Assembly (NCBI RefSeq): GCF_040529335.1 | Contig: NZ_CP159534.1 | Location: 1,798,001 to 1,862,000 of the forward strand | DNA length: 64,000 nucleotides | Direction: 5' to 3' | Origin: Streptomyces sp. HUAS MG91 | GTDB taxonomy: Bacteria; Actinomycetota; Actinomycetes; Streptomycetales; Streptomycetaceae | Shown here: positions 23,559-33,192 of the stretch, piece by piece | Layout of the letters: each line of letters starts with the position of its first letter | Position numbering within the stretch: the first letter of the stretch is position 1 | Program-made: the position numbers and the translations under genes | The notes under the pieces: generated by a model | What the model was told of the DNA's origin: nothing | Databases searched by the model: none | The model's input: only the letters and a program-made list of their open reading frames with translations

Positions 23559-26174
23559 TCACGCGGTGGGCGTGCCCTCCCGGTTCCCGTAGTACGCCTG
23601 CCGCATCAGCTGCTGCATGTCGTCGATCATCGGCATCCGCGGGTTGGCGGGCGCGCACTGGTCGGCGTAGGCGTTCATGGCCTGCTGGGGCAGCGCCCGG
23701 AGGAAGGCGCTCTCGTCGACGCCCTCGGCGGCGAACGAGGCGGGGATGCCGCACCGGTCGCGCAGTTCCTCGACGGCCCTGGCGTACGATTCCACGCCCT
23801 CTTCCGGGGTCGCGGCCGGCAGGCCCAGCATCTTCGCGATCTCCTGGAGCCGCTCGGGCGCCCGGTAGGTCTCGGCCTTGGGCCACGGGGTCGCCTTGTA
23901 GGACACCGTGCCGTTGTGCCGGATGACGTGCGGCAGCAGCAGGGCGTTGGTGCGGCCGTGGGCGACGTGGAAGGTGTTGCCGAGGGTGTGGGCCATGGCG
24001 TGCACCAGGCCGAGGAAGGCGTTGGCGAAGGCCATGCCCGCGATGGTCGACGCGTTGTGCATCTTCTCGCGCGCCTCGGGGGCCTTGGCGCCGTCCTTCA
24101 CGCACGCTTCCAGGTTCTCGAAGATGAGCTTGATGGCCTGAAGGCACTGGCCGTCGGTGAAGTCGTTGGCGTAGACGGAGACGTACGCCTCGGTGGCGTG
24201 GGTCAGCGCGTCGAAGCCGGAGTCGGCGGTGACGGTCGGCGGGAGGTTCATCGGGAGCATCGGGTCGATGATCGCGACGTTCGGGGTGAGCGCGTAGTCG
24301 GCGAGGGGGTACTTCTGGGCGGCCTCGGGGTCGGAGATGACGGCGAAGGGGGTGACCTCGGAGCCGGTGCCGGAGGTGGTCGGGATCGCGACGAGCTTCG
24401 CCTTCTCCCCCAGCTGCGGGAAGGTGTAGGCCCGCTTGCGGATGTCGAAGAACTTCTCCTTCGTGTCCGCGAACTCGATCTCCGGGTGCTCGTACATCAG
24501 CCACATGATCTTCGCGGCGTCCATCGGCGAGCCGCCGCCGAGCGCGATGATCGTGTCGGGGCGGAAGTCCCGCATGGCGGCGGCGCCCGCCTGGACGGTG
24601 GCCAGCTCGGGGTTGGGCTCGACGTTGTCGATGACCTGGACGGTGACGGGCAGCGGGCGGGCGTTCAGGATGTCGGTGATCTTCTGGACGAAGCCGATGG
24701 CGCCCATCGTCCTGTCGGTCACGAGGCTGACGCGGCTGACGCCGTCCATCTCGCCGAGGTACTTGACGGCGTTCCGCTCGAAGTAGATCTTCGGCGGGAT
24801 CTTGTACCACTGCATGTTGGTGTTGCGCCGCCCGATCCGCTTGATGTTGACGAGGTTGACCGCCGAGACGTTGTTGGAGACCGAGTTGTGGCCGTAGGAG
24901 CCGCAGCCCAGGGTCAGCGACGGGAGGAAGGCGTTGTAGACGTCGCCGATGCCGCCGAAGGTGGAGGGCGAGTTGACGATGACGCGGATCGCCTTGACGC
25001 GCCGGCCGAACTCCTCGGCCAGTTCCTCGGACTCGGTGTGGATGGCGGCCGAGTGGCCCAGGCCGTTGAACTCGACCATCTGCGCGGCGAGTTCGAGGCC
25101 GTGCTCGGTGTCGCGGGCCTTGAGCGCGGCGAGGATCGGGGACAGCTTCTCGCGGGTGAGCGGTTCGGCGGGGCCGACCTCGGCGCATTCGGCGACGAGG
25201 ATCGAGGTGTCGGCGGGGACCTCGAAGCCGGCCTGCTCGGCGATCCAGGTGGCGGGCTTGCCGACGACGGAGGCGTTCAGCTTGGCGCCCGCGCAGTCGG
25301 TGCCGTAGGCGGTCGTGCCGAAGACGAACTCCTCCAGCTTGGTCTTCTCGGCGGCGGTCAGCACGTGGGCCTGGAGCCGGCGCAGCTCGGCGATGCCGTC
25401 CTCGTAGATCTCCTGATCGAGGATGACGGCCTGCTCGGAGGCGCAGATCATGCCGTTGTCGAAGGCCTTGGACAGGACGATGTCGTGGATGGCGCGGCCC
25501 AGCTTGGCGTCCTTGGCGACGTAGGCGGGGACGTTGCCCGCGCCGACGCCGAGGGCCGGCTTGCCGCATGAGTAGGCGGCCCTGACCATGGCGTTCCCAC
25601 CGGTGGCGAGGATGGTGGAGACGCCCTCGTGGTTCATCAGGAAGCCGGTGGCCTCCATGGAGGGCTGTTCGATCCACTGCACGCAGTTCTCGGGGGCGCC
25701 GGCGGCGACGGCGGCGTCGCGCACGATCCGGGCGGCCTCGGCCGAGGACTTCTGGGCGCTGGGGTGGAAGGCGAAGACGATCGGGTTACGGGTCTTGAGC
25801 GCGATCAGCGCCTTGAAGACCGTCGTGGAGGTCGGGTTGGTGACGGGGGTCATCGCGCAGATGACGCCGACCGGTTCGGCGATCTCGGTGACGCCGTTGA
25901 TCTCGTCGCGCGAGATGACGCCGGCGGTCTTCAGGCCGCGCATCGAGTTCACGACGTGCTCGCTCGCGAAGAGGTTCTTGACCGCCTTGTCCTCGAAGAC
26001 CCCGCGCCCGGTCTCCTCGACGGCGCTCTTCGCCAGGTCGCCGTGGTGGCTCAGCGCCGCGAGGGACGCCTTCTTGACGATGTGGTCGACCTGCTCTTGG
26101 TCGAACGTCTCGAACCGGGCGAGCGCCTCCAGCGCGCCGGTGACCAGTTCGTCGACCATCCCCTTGGCATCCAC
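23559..26174 (-). CDS. adhE: Bifunctional acetaldehyde-CoA/alcohol dehydrogenase
   Basis: 871 residues, the usual AdhE length. Residues 1-440 are the CoA-acylating aldehyde dehydrogenase, with catalytic Cys in FDNGMICASEQAV. Residues 455-871 are the iron-dependent alcohol dehydrogenase: GGGSPMDAAK binds NAD, and DALTHATEAYVS plus HAMAHTLGNTFHVAHGR carry the iron Asp/His ligands. It converts acetyl-CoA to ethanol with two NADH, as a fermentative NADH outlet in an otherwise aerobic genus. The start is GTG 26174, with AAGGAG 8 nt upstream; ATG 26159 is internal. A perfect Rex operator lies 182 bp upstream. Confidence 0.95.
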   Translation of the reverse strand: MDAKGMVDELVTGALEALARFETFDQEQVDHIVKKASLAALSHHGDLAKSAVEETGRGVFEDKAVKNLFASEHVVNSMRGLKTAGVISRDEINGVTEIAEPVGVICAMTPVTNPTSTTVFKALIALKTRNPIVFAFHPSAQKSSAEAARIVRDAAVAAGAPENCVQWIEQPSMEATGFLMNHEGVSTILATGGNAMVRAAYSCGKPALGVGAGNVPAYVAKDAKLGRAIHDIVLSKAFDNGMICASEQAVILDQEIYEDGIAELRRLQAHVLTAAEKTKLEEFVFGTTAYGTDCAGAKLNASVVGKPATWIAEQAGFEVPADTSILVAECAEVGPAEPLTREKLSPILAALKARDTEHGLELAAQMVEFNGLGHSAAIHTESEELAEEFGRRVKAIRVIVNSPSTFGGIGDVYNAFLPSLTLGCGSYGHNSVSNNVSAVNLVNIKRIGRRNTNMQWYKIPPKIYFERNAVKYLGEMDGVSRVSLVTDRTMGAIGFVQKITDILNARPLPVTVQVIDNVEPNPELATVQAGAAAMRDFRPDTIIALGGGSPMDAAKIMWLMYEHPEIEFADTKEKFFDIRKRAYTFPQLGEKAKLVAIPTTSGTGSEVTPFAVISDPEAAQKYPLADYALTPNVAIIDPMLPMNLPPTVTADSGFDALTHATEAYVSVYANDFTDGQCLQAIKLIFENLEACVKDGAKAPEAREKMHNASTIAGMAFANAFLGLVHAMAHTLGNTFHVAHGRTNALLLPHVIRHNGTVSYKATPWPKAETYRAPERLQEIAKMLGLPAATPEEGVESYARAVEELRDRCGIPASFAAEGVDESAFLRALPQQAMNAYADQCAPANPRMPMIDDMQQLMRQAYYGNREGTPTA

Positions 26175-26355
26175 GGCAGGATCTCCTTCTTCACGGCCTT
26201 TTCTTCGACAGTTCGATTGCACACCTTTTCGGGTGGCACGGCGGGCGGAAAAGGGCCTCGGCTCGCGGGGCGAAGGTCCCAAGAAGATCACTCCCGGGCC
26301 AGGAAAACCCTCCCCCACCTGCACAGATACGGGAGGCCTTAAGCCCCTTGCGAGT

Positions 26356-26373
26356 TTGTGAAAACTTTCACAA
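26356..26373 (-). promoter_or_regulatory. Rex operator (ROP) upstream of adhE
   Basis: TTGTGAAAACTTTCACAA is a perfect match to the Streptomyces Rex consensus TTGTGAA-N4-TTCACAA. Rex binds when NADH is low and releases when NADH rises, so adhE should be induced by oxygen limitation. The site lies between adhE and the terminator of the upstream protease gene, leaving a leader of about 180 nt. Confidence 0.9.
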
Positions 26374-26389
26374 GAATTTCGCGGAAAAA

Positions 26390-26415
26390 GGGCACCCCGC
26401 GTGTGCGGGGTGCCC
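26390..26415 (-). terminator. Rho-independent terminator of the first protease gene
   Basis: GGGCACCCCGC (26390-26400) and GCGGGGTGCCC (26405-26415) form a perfect 11-bp stem with a 4-nt loop. Reading leftward it is followed by TTTTT. It lies 12 bp past the protease stop and isolates adhE from protease transcription. Confidence 0.9.
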
Positions 26416-26427
26416 CTCGAAAACCGG

Positions 26428-27510
26428 TCAGCCGATTTCCGCGCCGAACGTGGAGAGCGCTTCCGTGACCGGCTGGAAGAACGTCTCGCCGCCGGACGTG
26501 CAGTCGCCGCTGCCGCCGGAGGTGAGGCCGATCGCCGTGTCGCCGGAGAACAGCGAGCCGCCGCTGTCGCCGGGCTCGGCGCAGACGTCGGTCTGGATCA
26601 GGCCGTTCACGATGTCGCCGTTGCCGTAGTTCACGGTGGCGTCGAGCCCGGTCACCGTCCCGTCGTGCACCTGGGTGGTGGAGCCGGAGCGGGTCACCTT
26701 CTGGCCGACGGTCGCGTCACCGGCCTTGGTGATCTGCTGGGCGGACCCGTTGTAGAGGTTCACCTCGCTGGGGTGGGGGACGTCCGCGGTGTACTTCACG
26801 AGCCCGAAGTCGTTGTCCGGGAAGCTGGACTGCTCGTTCGTGCCGATCTCCTGGCCGCTGGAGTCGGACCAGGTGGAGATCGCCTCGGTGCAGTGGCCCG
26901 CCGTGATGAAGTACGGCTGGCCGCCCTTGACCACGTTGAAGCCGAGCGAGCAGCGGCCGCCGCCGCCCGAGATGGCGTCGCCGCCCGCGACGAAGGGCTT
27001 GAACTCTCCCTGGGTGCGCTGGAGTTCGGCCTTCACGCCGAGGCCGTCGACGACCTTGTTCAGCTTCTGCCAGTCGGCGCCCTTGACCGTGCGGTCGGCG
27101 GTGACGACGACCTTGTTGGTGGCGGGGTCCGTGGCCCATGAGGTGCCCGGGATCGAGGCGTCGCTCTTCAGGGTGGTCCGGGCGCTCTTCAGCGCGGCCA
27201 GGGAGTTCTGCACGATTCTGGCCTGCGCGCCGGCCGCCTTGACGGTCCGCGCGGCGTTCTCGCTGAGCACGTTGACGACGAGGTGCTCGGCCTTCGCGTC
27301 GTAGTAGCTGCCCGCCGCGTCCGCGCCGAGGTCCTTGTGCAGGGACGAGGCGAGGTTTCCGGCCTTGGCGACGGAGATGCTCTTCGGCGTCAGGTCCGGG
27401 GTGTCGGTGCTGGCGTTCGCAGTCTGGAAGGTGATGCCCGCGGCGGCCAGGGCGGCTATTCCCGCTCCGACCACGGCGACACGCCGCTTGGGTATGCGTC
27501 GGTGCTTCAA
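26428..27510 (-). CDS. Secreted S1 serine protease, streptogrisin type
   Basis: 360 residues: a signal peptide (about 1-38, [20 protein letters not shown]), an alpha-lytic-protease-type propeptide, then a mature chymotrypsin-like domain starting near [15 protein letters not shown]. The triad is His in ITAGHCT, Asp in DNDFGLV and Ser in PGDSGGS. The propeptide folds and then inhibits the enzyme before release. The start is TTG 27510, with AGGAGG 7 nt upstream. A possible promoter (-35 TTGTGT, -10 GATAGT, 18-bp gap) lies about 80 bp upstream. Confidence 0.93.
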   Translation of the reverse strand: MKHRRIPKRRVAVVGAGIAALAAAGITFQTANASTDTPDLTPKSISVAKAGNLASSLHKDLGADAAGSYYDAKAEHLVVNVLSENAARTVKAAGAQARIVQNSLAALKSARTTLKSDASIPGTSWATDPATNKVVVTADRTVKGADWQKLNKVVDGLGVKAELQRTQGEFKPFVAGGDAISGGGGRCSLGFNVVKGGQPYFITAGHCTEAISTWSDSSGQEIGTNEQSSFPDNDFGLVKYTADVPHPSEVNLYNGSAQQITKAGDATVGQKVTRSGSTTQVHDGTVTGLDATVNYGNGDIVNGLIQTDVCAEPGDSGGSLFSGDTAIGLTSGGSGDCTSGGETFFQPVTEALSTFGAEIG

Positions 27511-27841
27511 CTCACGTCCTCCTGTGGGGGGTTGGGAACCAGGCCGACGTGGGGGACGGACCGGGTTCCGTGAGGCTGACGGGCCCACTATCCCGACCGT
27601 CACAGGGGACACACAAGGTCGACTTCAGGACGCTCGTACGTCAACCCACGTCCACACCTTCACCCTTATGTGCAGCACCCCTGTCGAGGTCGTCCACTCG
27701 CGATCCCCAAAGCAAACACTCCGTGCGCGCACACTTGGGCACAGGGTGAGGACTAGTCCTGTCCAGAAATCGCCCCGTCAGGGGGCGCGGGGAACTACGC
27801 GACCGGCCACCCACGCCCACACCCGGCACACCGCGGAAGCC
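27511..27841. other. 331-bp gene-free region
   Basis: Between the protease start and the band-7 gene stop. It holds the presumed protease promoter near 27590-27615, a 12-bp palindrome AGGACTAGTCCT at 27749-27760, and an interspersed repeat at 27771-27810. No coding region with a ribosome site was found. Confidence 0.6.
27771..27810. repeat. Interspersed intergenic element with adjoining hairpin
   Basis: CGCCCC and GGGGCG form a short stem, followed by the shared core with one change (GGGGCGCGGGGAACTACGCG). It sits just past the band-7 stop and probably acts in 3'-end formation. Copy 3 of 5. Confidence 0.7.
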
Positions 27842-28633
27842 CTACGGCGCGTCGCCCTCCTCGACGCGGGCCGCGGGCGTGGCCCGCTCCAGGAACCGCA
27901 GCAGCTCCACCGGAAACGGCAGCACCAGCGTCGAGTTCTTCTCGGCGGCGACCGCCACCACGGTCTGCAGCAGCCGGAGCTGAAGCGCGGCCGGAGTGTC
28001 CTCCATCTGCTGCGCGGCCTCGGCCAGCTTCTTGGACGCCTGCAACTCGGCGTCGGCGTTGATGACCCGGGCGCGCCGCTCCCGGTCGGCCTCGGCCTGC
28101 CGCGCCATCGACCGCTTCATGGTCTCGGGCAGCGACACGTCCTTGATCTCCACCCGGTCGATCTGCACGCCCCACCCGACGGCCGGGCTGTCGATCATCA
28201 ACTCCAGCCCCTGGTTGAGCTGTTCGCGGTTGGAGAGCAGATCGTCGAGGTCGCTCTTGCCGATGATGGAGCGCAGTGACGTCTGCGCCATCTGGGAGAC
28301 CGCGAACCGGTAGTCCTCGACCCGCACCACGGCCTCGGCCGGATCGACCACCTTGAAGTAGATGACGGCGTCCACCCGCACCGTGACGTTGTCCCGCGTG
28401 ATGCCGTCCTGCGCGGGCACCGGCATGGTGATGATCTGCATGTTGACCTTACGGAGCCGGTCCACGCCCGGCACGATCATCGTGAGCCCGGGGCCGCGCA
28501 CCGACGAGGTGAGCCGGCCGAGGCGGAACACCACCCCGCGCTCGTACTGTTTGACGACGCGGGCCGCCGCCGCGGCGTACACCGCTCCGGCACAGAGGAC
28601 GGCCGCTCCGGCCGCCACCATTTCCTCGACCAT
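27842..28633 (-). CDS. SPFH/band-7 domain membrane protein (slipin-like)
   Basis: 263 residues: one N-terminal membrane helix (about 5-24), then a band-7 domain (RVVKQYERGVVFRLGRLTSSVRGPGL ... QDGITRDNVTVRVDAVIYFKV ... SLRSIIGKSDLDDLLSNRE) and an Ala/Glu/Gln-rich coiled-coil stretch. Slipins form membrane rings or scaffolds and often work with an NfeD protein, but no nfeD gene adjoins. ATG 28633 begins the hydrophobic helix. Confidence 0.88.
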   Translation of the reverse strand: MVEEMVAAGAAVLCAGAVYAAAAARVVKQYERGVVFRLGRLTSSVRGPGLTMIVPGVDRLRKVNMQIITMPVPAQDGITRDNVTVRVDAVIYFKVVDPAEAVVRVEDYRFAVSQMAQTSLRSIIGKSDLDDLLSNREQLNQGLELMIDSPAVGWGVQIDRVEIKDVSLPETMKRSMARQAEADRERRARVINADAELQASKKLAEAAQQMEDTPAALQLRLLQTVVAVAAEKNSTLVLPFPVELLRFLERATPAARVEEGDAP

Positions 28634-28723
28634 CTCACGGCCCCCGGGGTCCGAAGTGGGCGCATCAGGCGCGCGGTTCGGGCGCGCCCTTCGACCGTAG
28701 CCCCGTGCGGGCCGGTACGGGAG

Positions 28724-28756
28724 AGCCCCCGCCCGGCGCACTGCCGGACGGGGGCT
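28724..28756 (-). terminator. Terminator-like hairpin after the second protease gene
   Basis: Positions 28724-28737 pair with 28743-28756 at 13 of 14 positions with a 5-nt loop. It lies about 70 bp past the protease stop and before the band-7 gene. No T-run. Confidence 0.6.
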
Positions 28757-28827
28757 TCCACTGGTGGCCGCGGTGCCGCACAGGCGTACTGCCGGTGCGG
28801 TTGTCGCAGGTGGTGCGGGTGGGGCGG

Positions 28828-29733
28828 TCAGAACACGTGGACGCCGTACACGCTGAGCGCCTCGGTGACCGGCTGGAAGAACGTCGTGCCGCCGGACGTG
28901 CAGTTGCCGCTGCCGCCGGAGGTCAGACCGTAGGCCACGCCGCCGGTGGAGTAGAGGGCGCCACCGGAGTCGCCGCCCTCGGCGCAGACGTTGGTCTGGA
29001 TCAGGCCGGAGACGATGTCGCCGCTGCCGTAGTTCACGGTGGCGTTGAGCCCGGTGACCTTGCCGCTGTGGATGCCCGTGGTGGAGCCGTCACGGTAGAC
29101 GGTGGCGCCCACGCTCGGCGTGCCCGCGCTCTTGATGTCCGTGTTGCCGGCGGTGCCGGACTTGGTGACCGAGCTGTTGCTGTACTTCACCAGCGCGTAG
29201 TCGTTGCCGGGGAAGCTGTAGCTCACGTTCGAACCCAGCACCGTGGTCTTCGCGGAGTTCGAGTACCAGGTGGAGGCGACCTCGCCGCAGTGGCCCGCGG
29301 TCAGGAAGTAGTAATTGCCGCTGTTGTCCTGGACGTTGAAGCCGAGGGAGCAGCGGTAGGCGCCGCCGTAGATGGCGTCGCCGCCGGCGATCAGCTTCTT
29401 GAAGGTGCCGTTCGTCCGCTCGATCCGGAGCGCGCCCGCGTTGCTGCCGGCCCGTTCCGTGATCTTGTTGATCTCGGCCTGCGACACGGTGCTGTCGACG
29501 GTGACGAGGACCTTGCCCGTCTTGGCGTCGACGGCCCACGCGGTACCGCCGATGTCGGCGGACTCGACGGCGTCGCTTGCGCGGGTGAGCTGGGCCGCAC
29601 TGAACGTCTGGACCTCCGCGGCCTGCGCGGAGGGGATGGTGAACGCCGCGGCCGCCAGCAGTCCGGTGCCCGCGGCGATCAGCCCGGTCCGTCTCGCCAT
29701 GCCGCTTCGGGGGGTGGTGCGCTTGATCCTCAC
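28828..29733 (-). CDS. Secreted S1 serine protease, streptogrisin type, short propeptide
   Basis: 301 residues. The signal peptide ends near SAQAAEV; a propeptide shorter than that of its neighbour runs to about residue 110, followed by the mature domain ([14 protein letters not shown]). The triad is His in LTAGHCG, Asp in GNDYALV and Ser in GGDSGGA. The C-terminal third is almost identical in pattern to the protease at 26428 ([16 protein letters not shown]), so the two are paralogues. GTG 29733 follows AGGAGG. Both are expected to feed on extracellular protein. Confidence 0.92.
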   Translation of the reverse strand: MRIKRTTPRSGMARRTGLIAAGTGLLAAAAFTIPSAQAAEVQTFSAAQLTRASDAVESADIGGTAWAVDAKTGKVLVTVDSTVSQAEINKITERAGSNAGALRIERTNGTFKKLIAGGDAIYGGAYRCSLGFNVQDNSGNYYFLTAGHCGEVASTWYSNSAKTTVLGSNVSYSFPGNDYALVKYSNSSVTKSGTAGNTDIKSAGTPSVGATVYRDGSTTGIHSGKVTGLNATVNYGSGDIVSGLIQTNVCAEGGDSGGALYSTGGVAYGLTSGGSGNCTSGGTTFFQPVTEALSVYGVHVF

Positions 29734-29990
29734 TGGTCGTTCCCTCCTGAGGGAAGTCGGGGGCCCGCGTGGGGTCGGGGCCCGGTGAGGCGCGGTCAGG
29801 GACATCGGTGGTCCGGATTCCGAACACGTCGTGACCCTGACAAGCGCTGTTCGGGAGTATTCGGTCTCTCAACTACCCCGCACAAGAGCGGCTTTCGGCC
29901 GTCCACGGGATCTCCGCGCACGACTACAGGCCCCGGCGGCTCGGCTCGTACGGTGCGTACGGCCCGCCCGCCGGGGCTCGGCTCGACCTG

Positions 29991-30743
29991 TCAGACGGTC
30001 CTCGGCGCCGCCAGGTTCCGTTCGCCCGCCTCGATGTCCACGGGGAGGGTGTTGCCCGGGGGCGGGAAGGGGCAGAGGAAGTGGTCGGCGAAGGCGCAGG
30101 GTGGCAGCGTCGCCCGGTTGAGGTCGACCGTCGTGCGGCCCTCGGCGTCGGGCGCGGCCGGGTGCAGGAAGCGGAACCGGTAACTGCCGCGACCGCTGGT
30201 GCCGTCGGCGAAGACGGCCCAGAGCCGGCCGTCCGCCTGCCGCGCCACCTGCAGTGTGTGCTCCTGCCCGGCGAGGGTGAAGGACAGCTCGCCCGCGAGC
30301 CCGAGCGCGCGCTCCCTGCCGTCGGCGTTCGCCACGCGGACGTCCGTGCTCCCGCCCGGGTACGGGGTGAAGCGGCCCTCGACCGCCCAGCGCGGGTCGT
30401 ACGGGGTGGCGTCGATGCCCGCCGAATCCAGGAACGCCGTGCGGGCGGGCGCGGCCGGGTCGAAGTCCCGTACGCCCCACAGTCCTTCGCGGACGATCAC
30501 GACGAGCCGTCGCTCGCCGAGCGCGACGGTGGCGTCGGCGCCGAGCCGGGTCTCCGTGCCGTCCAGGGTGCGCACGACGGCGTCACCGTCCGTCCGCCAG
30601 CTCCCGGGGATGGCCGGAAGTTTGCCGTCCGGATAGTCGTCGAGCCAGTGGGTGCCGGTGAGCGAGAGGGGCCCGTGGGGCGCGGAGACGGACGCGGTCC
30701 GCTCTTCGTGCCACTGCTTCCAGGCGTCGGCGGCGTCGGTCAT
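29991..30743 (-). CDS. DUF1684-domain protein
   Basis: 250 residues, cytoplasmic. The family core is visible: WKQWHEERTASVSAPHGPLSLTGTHWL at the start and PYDPRWAVEGRFTPYP, ATLPPCAFADHFLCPFPPPGNTLPVDIEAGE near the end. DUF1684 has no settled function. It is the last gene of the sulfur-type operon; its ATG overlaps the stop of the LLM monooxygenase gene (ATGA), so it is made with that enzyme and may act on its product. Confidence 0.85.
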   Translation of the reverse strand: MTDAADAWKQWHEERTASVSAPHGPLSLTGTHWLDDYPDGKLPAIPGSWRTDGDAVVRTLDGTETRLGADATVALGERRLVVIVREGLWGVRDFDPAAPARTAFLDSAGIDATPYDPRWAVEGRFTPYPGGSTDVRVANADGRERALGLAGELSFTLAGQEHTLQVARQADGRLWAVFADGTSGRGSYRFRFLHPAAPDAEGRTTVDLNRATLPPCAFADHFLCPFPPPGNTLPVDIEAGERNLAAPRTV

Positions 30744-32026
30744 GCGGTGAGGGTCCTTTCGGGAGTGCGCAGTCCCAGATGGGAGCGCAGGGTGGAGCCG
30801 GTGTATTCCGTGCGGAAGGCGCCGCGCTCCTGGAGCAGCGGGACGACCCGGTCCACGAAGGCGTCGAGGCCACCGGGCGTCAGGTGCGGGACGAGGATGA
30901 ATCCGTCGGCGGCGCGGCCCGCCACGAACGCGTCGAGTTCGGCGGCGACCGCCTCGGGCGTGCCGATGAACGACTGCCGGCCGGTCGTCTCGATCACGGT
31001 CTGCCGGATGGACAGGCCCTTGGCGCGGGAGAGCGCCCGCCACTTCTCGGCGATCTCGAGGACGTCGCCGCGCCGGGTGCGTCCCTGGGAGAGGGCGGAG
31101 TCGGGGACCGGGTCGATGTCGGGCAGCGGCCCGTCGGGGTCGTAGGAGGAGAGGTCCACGCCCCACACCTGCTCCAGGGCGAGGATCGCGGTCTGCGGGG
31201 AGACCTGCTGCCGCCGGATCTCGGCGGCCTGCTCCTGGGCCTCGGCGGCGGTGTCGCCGAGCACGACGGTGACACCCGGCATGATCTTGAGGTCGTCGGG
31301 TTCGCGCCCGTACGCGGCCAGCCGGGCCTTCACATCGGCGTAGAAGGCCTGCCCGGCCTCCAGGGTGCCGTGCCGGGTGAAGATCACGTCGGCGGTGGAC
31401 GCGGCGAACTCGCGGCCCTCGGCGGAGTCCCCGGCCTGGATGACGACGGGGTGGCCCTGCGGCGGGCGGGGCACGGTGAAGTCGCCCTCGACGGTGAAGT
31501 GCCGCCCTTGGTGGTGGACGGGGTGGTCGGTGCCCGCGTCCCAGAACTCCCGTGCCACAGCGACGAATTCGGCGGCGCGTGTATAGCGGTCGGCGCGGTC
31601 GAGGTAGCCGCCGCGGCGGAAGTTCTCGCCGGTGAAGGCGTCGGAGGAGGTGACCACGTTCCAGGCGGCGCGGCCGCCGCTGAGGTGGTCGAGGGTGGCG
31701 AAGCGCCGAGCGGTGTCGAAGGGCTCGTTGAAGGTGGCGTTGACGGTGGCGGCGAGTCCCAGGTTCCGGGTCACGGCGGCGAGCGCGTTGAGCACGGTGA
31801 TCGACTCGGGGCGGCCGACGACGTCCAGGTCGTGGATGCGGCCGCGCTGCTCGCGCAGCCGGAGGCCTTCGGCAAGGAAGAAGAAGTCGAACAGGCCGCG
31901 TTCGGCGGTGCGGGCCAGGTGCTCGAAGGAGGCGAAGTCGATCTGGGACTTCGAGCGCGGGTCGGCCCACACGGTGGTGTTGTTGACGCCCGGGAAGTGG
32001 GCGGCGAGATGGATCTGCCTGGTCAT
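30740..32026 (-). CDS. LLM-class FMN-dependent monooxygenase (NtaA/SnaA/DszA type)
   Basis: 428 residues, the length of the two-component NtaA/DszA group. Typical blocks: TVWADPRSKSQIDFASFEHLARTAERGLFDFFFLAEG, SGGRAAWNVVTS, PQGHPVVIQAGDSAEGREFAA, and IGTPEAVAAELDAFV. These enzymes use FMNH2 supplied by a separate reductase to cleave C-S or C-N bonds; the nearest functional relatives by context are the CmoO/CmoJ enzymes acting on S-substituted cysteines. ATGA overlaps on both sides couple it to the second LLM gene and to DUF1684. Confidence 0.88.
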   Translation of the reverse strand: MTRQIHLAAHFPGVNNTTVWADPRSKSQIDFASFEHLARTAERGLFDFFFLAEGLRLREQRGRIHDLDVVGRPESITVLNALAAVTRNLGLAATVNATFNEPFDTARRFATLDHLSGGRAAWNVVTSSDAFTGENFRRGGYLDRADRYTRAAEFVAVAREFWDAGTDHPVHHQGRHFTVEGDFTVPRPPQGHPVVIQAGDSAEGREFAASTADVIFTRHGTLEAGQAFYADVKARLAAYGREPDDLKIMPGVTVVLGDTAAEAQEQAAEIRRQQVSPQTAILALEQVWGVDLSSYDPDGPLPDIDPVPDSALSQGRTRRGDVLEIAEKWRALSRAKGLSIRQTVIETTGRQSFIGTPEAVAAELDAFVAGRAADGFILVPHLTPGGLDAFVDRVVPLLQERGAFRTEYTGSTLRSHLGLRTPERTLTA

Positions 32027-33081
32027 GAGCGGGCCCCCGGGGCGGCTGCGTACTGGCTGGCGGGCCGGGCGAGCCCCAGGTGTTCGCGCAGGGTGCTGCC
32101 CGGATAGAAGGTGCGGAACAGGCCGCGGTGCTGGAGCAGCGGCACGGTGCCGTTGACGAGGCGTTCCAGGTCGCGGCGCGGGTCGAGCGGGGTGAGGTGG
32201 AAGCCGTCGGCGGCGCCCGCCCGGTGCCAGGCGGCGATCAGCTCGGCCAGGTCGACGGGCCCGCCCCGGTAGAGCGGTCCCTCGCCGGTGGGCAGCGGTC
32301 CGCCGCCGTGGCCGGGCTGGGCGGCGTGCTCGCCGCCGCCGAGGTCGATGCGGAGCGCGGCGAGCACCCGCAGTTCGTCCGGGTCACGGCCGTGCTCGGT
32401 GGCGCGGCGCCGCAGCCCGGCCCGGGCGGCGGCTAGCTGGTCCGGGTCGGGGGCGCCGACGAGCGCGACGTCGGCGTGCCGGGCCGCGACGTCGTACGCG
32501 TACGGCTGGGTGGCGTCCACGACGACGACGGGCCGGCCCTGGGGCGGCCGGGGCACGATGGACGGGCCGCGCACGGAGAACGTCCGGCCCTCGAAGTCGA
32601 CGTAGTGCAGCTTGTCGCGGTCGATGAAGCGGCCGGTGGCGACGTCCCGGATCTCGGCGTCGTCCTCCCAGCTGTCCCACAACCTCGCCGCCACGTCGGC
32701 GACTTCACCGGCCTCGTGCCACAGGTCGGCGGGCGGCGCGGCCGTGTCCCGGCGTCCGAAGAGCCGCGACTCGTCGTCGCCCGGCGACACGTCGGGGCGC
32801 CAGCCGGCCCGCCCCCGGCTCACCCAGTCCAGGGTGGCGACGGCGGCCTGGACGTGGAACGGCTCGGTGTGGGTGGTGGTCACGGTGGGCACGAGCCCGA
32901 TCCGGGAGGTCTCCGGGGCGATCCTGGACAGCACGGCGAGGGCGTCGGGGCCGGGCGCCGCGAAGGTGTCGCGCAGGGTGACGAAGTCGAGCGCGCCGTG
33001 CTCGGCGAGCCGGGTGAGCTCCAGGTAGGGGGCGGGATCGTAGGTGTCGGCGAGGTCGACGGCGGCGGCGAGATGAAGCAT
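32023..33081 (-). CDS. LLM-class flavin-dependent oxidoreductase
   Basis: 352 residues, a second and shorter bacterial-luciferase-like barrel. It keeps LHLAAAVDLADTYDPAPYLELTRLAEHGALDFVTL, SRGRAGWRPDVSPG, and PQGRPVVVVDATQPYAYDVAARHADVALV. Paired LLM monooxygenases are a feature of organosulfur loci. The two differ in length and central sequence, so they probably act on different steps or substrates. It overlaps the next gene by ATGA. A gap of 111 bp with a hairpin-bearing repeat separates it from the binding-protein gene. Confidence 0.85.
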   Translation of the reverse strand: MLHLAAAVDLADTYDPAPYLELTRLAEHGALDFVTLRDTFAAPGPDALAVLSRIAPETSRIGLVPTVTTTHTEPFHVQAAVATLDWVSRGRAGWRPDVSPGDDESRLFGRRDTAAPPADLWHEAGEVADVAARLWDSWEDDAEIRDVATGRFIDRDKLHYVDFEGRTFSVRGPSIVPRPPQGRPVVVVDATQPYAYDVAARHADVALVGAPDPDQLAAARAGLRRRATEHGRDPDELRVLAALRIDLGGGEHAAQPGHGGGPLPTGEGPLYRGGPVDLAELIAAWHRAGAADGFHLTPLDPRRDLERLVNGTVPLLQHRGLFRTFYPGSTLREHLGLARPASQYAAAPGARS

Positions 33082-33112
33082 GGCGGGAGGAACCTTTCAT
33101 CGAGGGGGCAGG

Positions 33113-33155
33113 CCCGCGCCCCGAAAGGGGCGCGGGGAACTGCGCGACCAGCCAC
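33113..33155 (-). repeat. Interspersed element with tetraloop hairpin inside the operon
   Basis: CCCGCGCCCC (33113-33122) and GGGGCGCGGG (33127-33136) form a perfect 10-bp stem closed by GAAA; the shared core (GGGGCGCGGGGAACTGCGCG) starts at 33127. It sits between the binding-protein and LLM genes and may lower expression of the enzymes relative to transport. Copy 4 of 5. Confidence 0.75.
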
Positions 33156-33192
33156 GACGGCGTCGCGGCGAACCGAGGCACACACCGCCCGC

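Noticed and set aside
23136..25571. 811-codon rightward frame antisense to adhE
   Set aside because: Shadow of adhE; no recognisable domain or start site.
27749..27760. 12-bp palindrome AGGACTAGTCCT
   Set aside because: Isolated, not near a promoter with supporting elements, and not repeated in the window.
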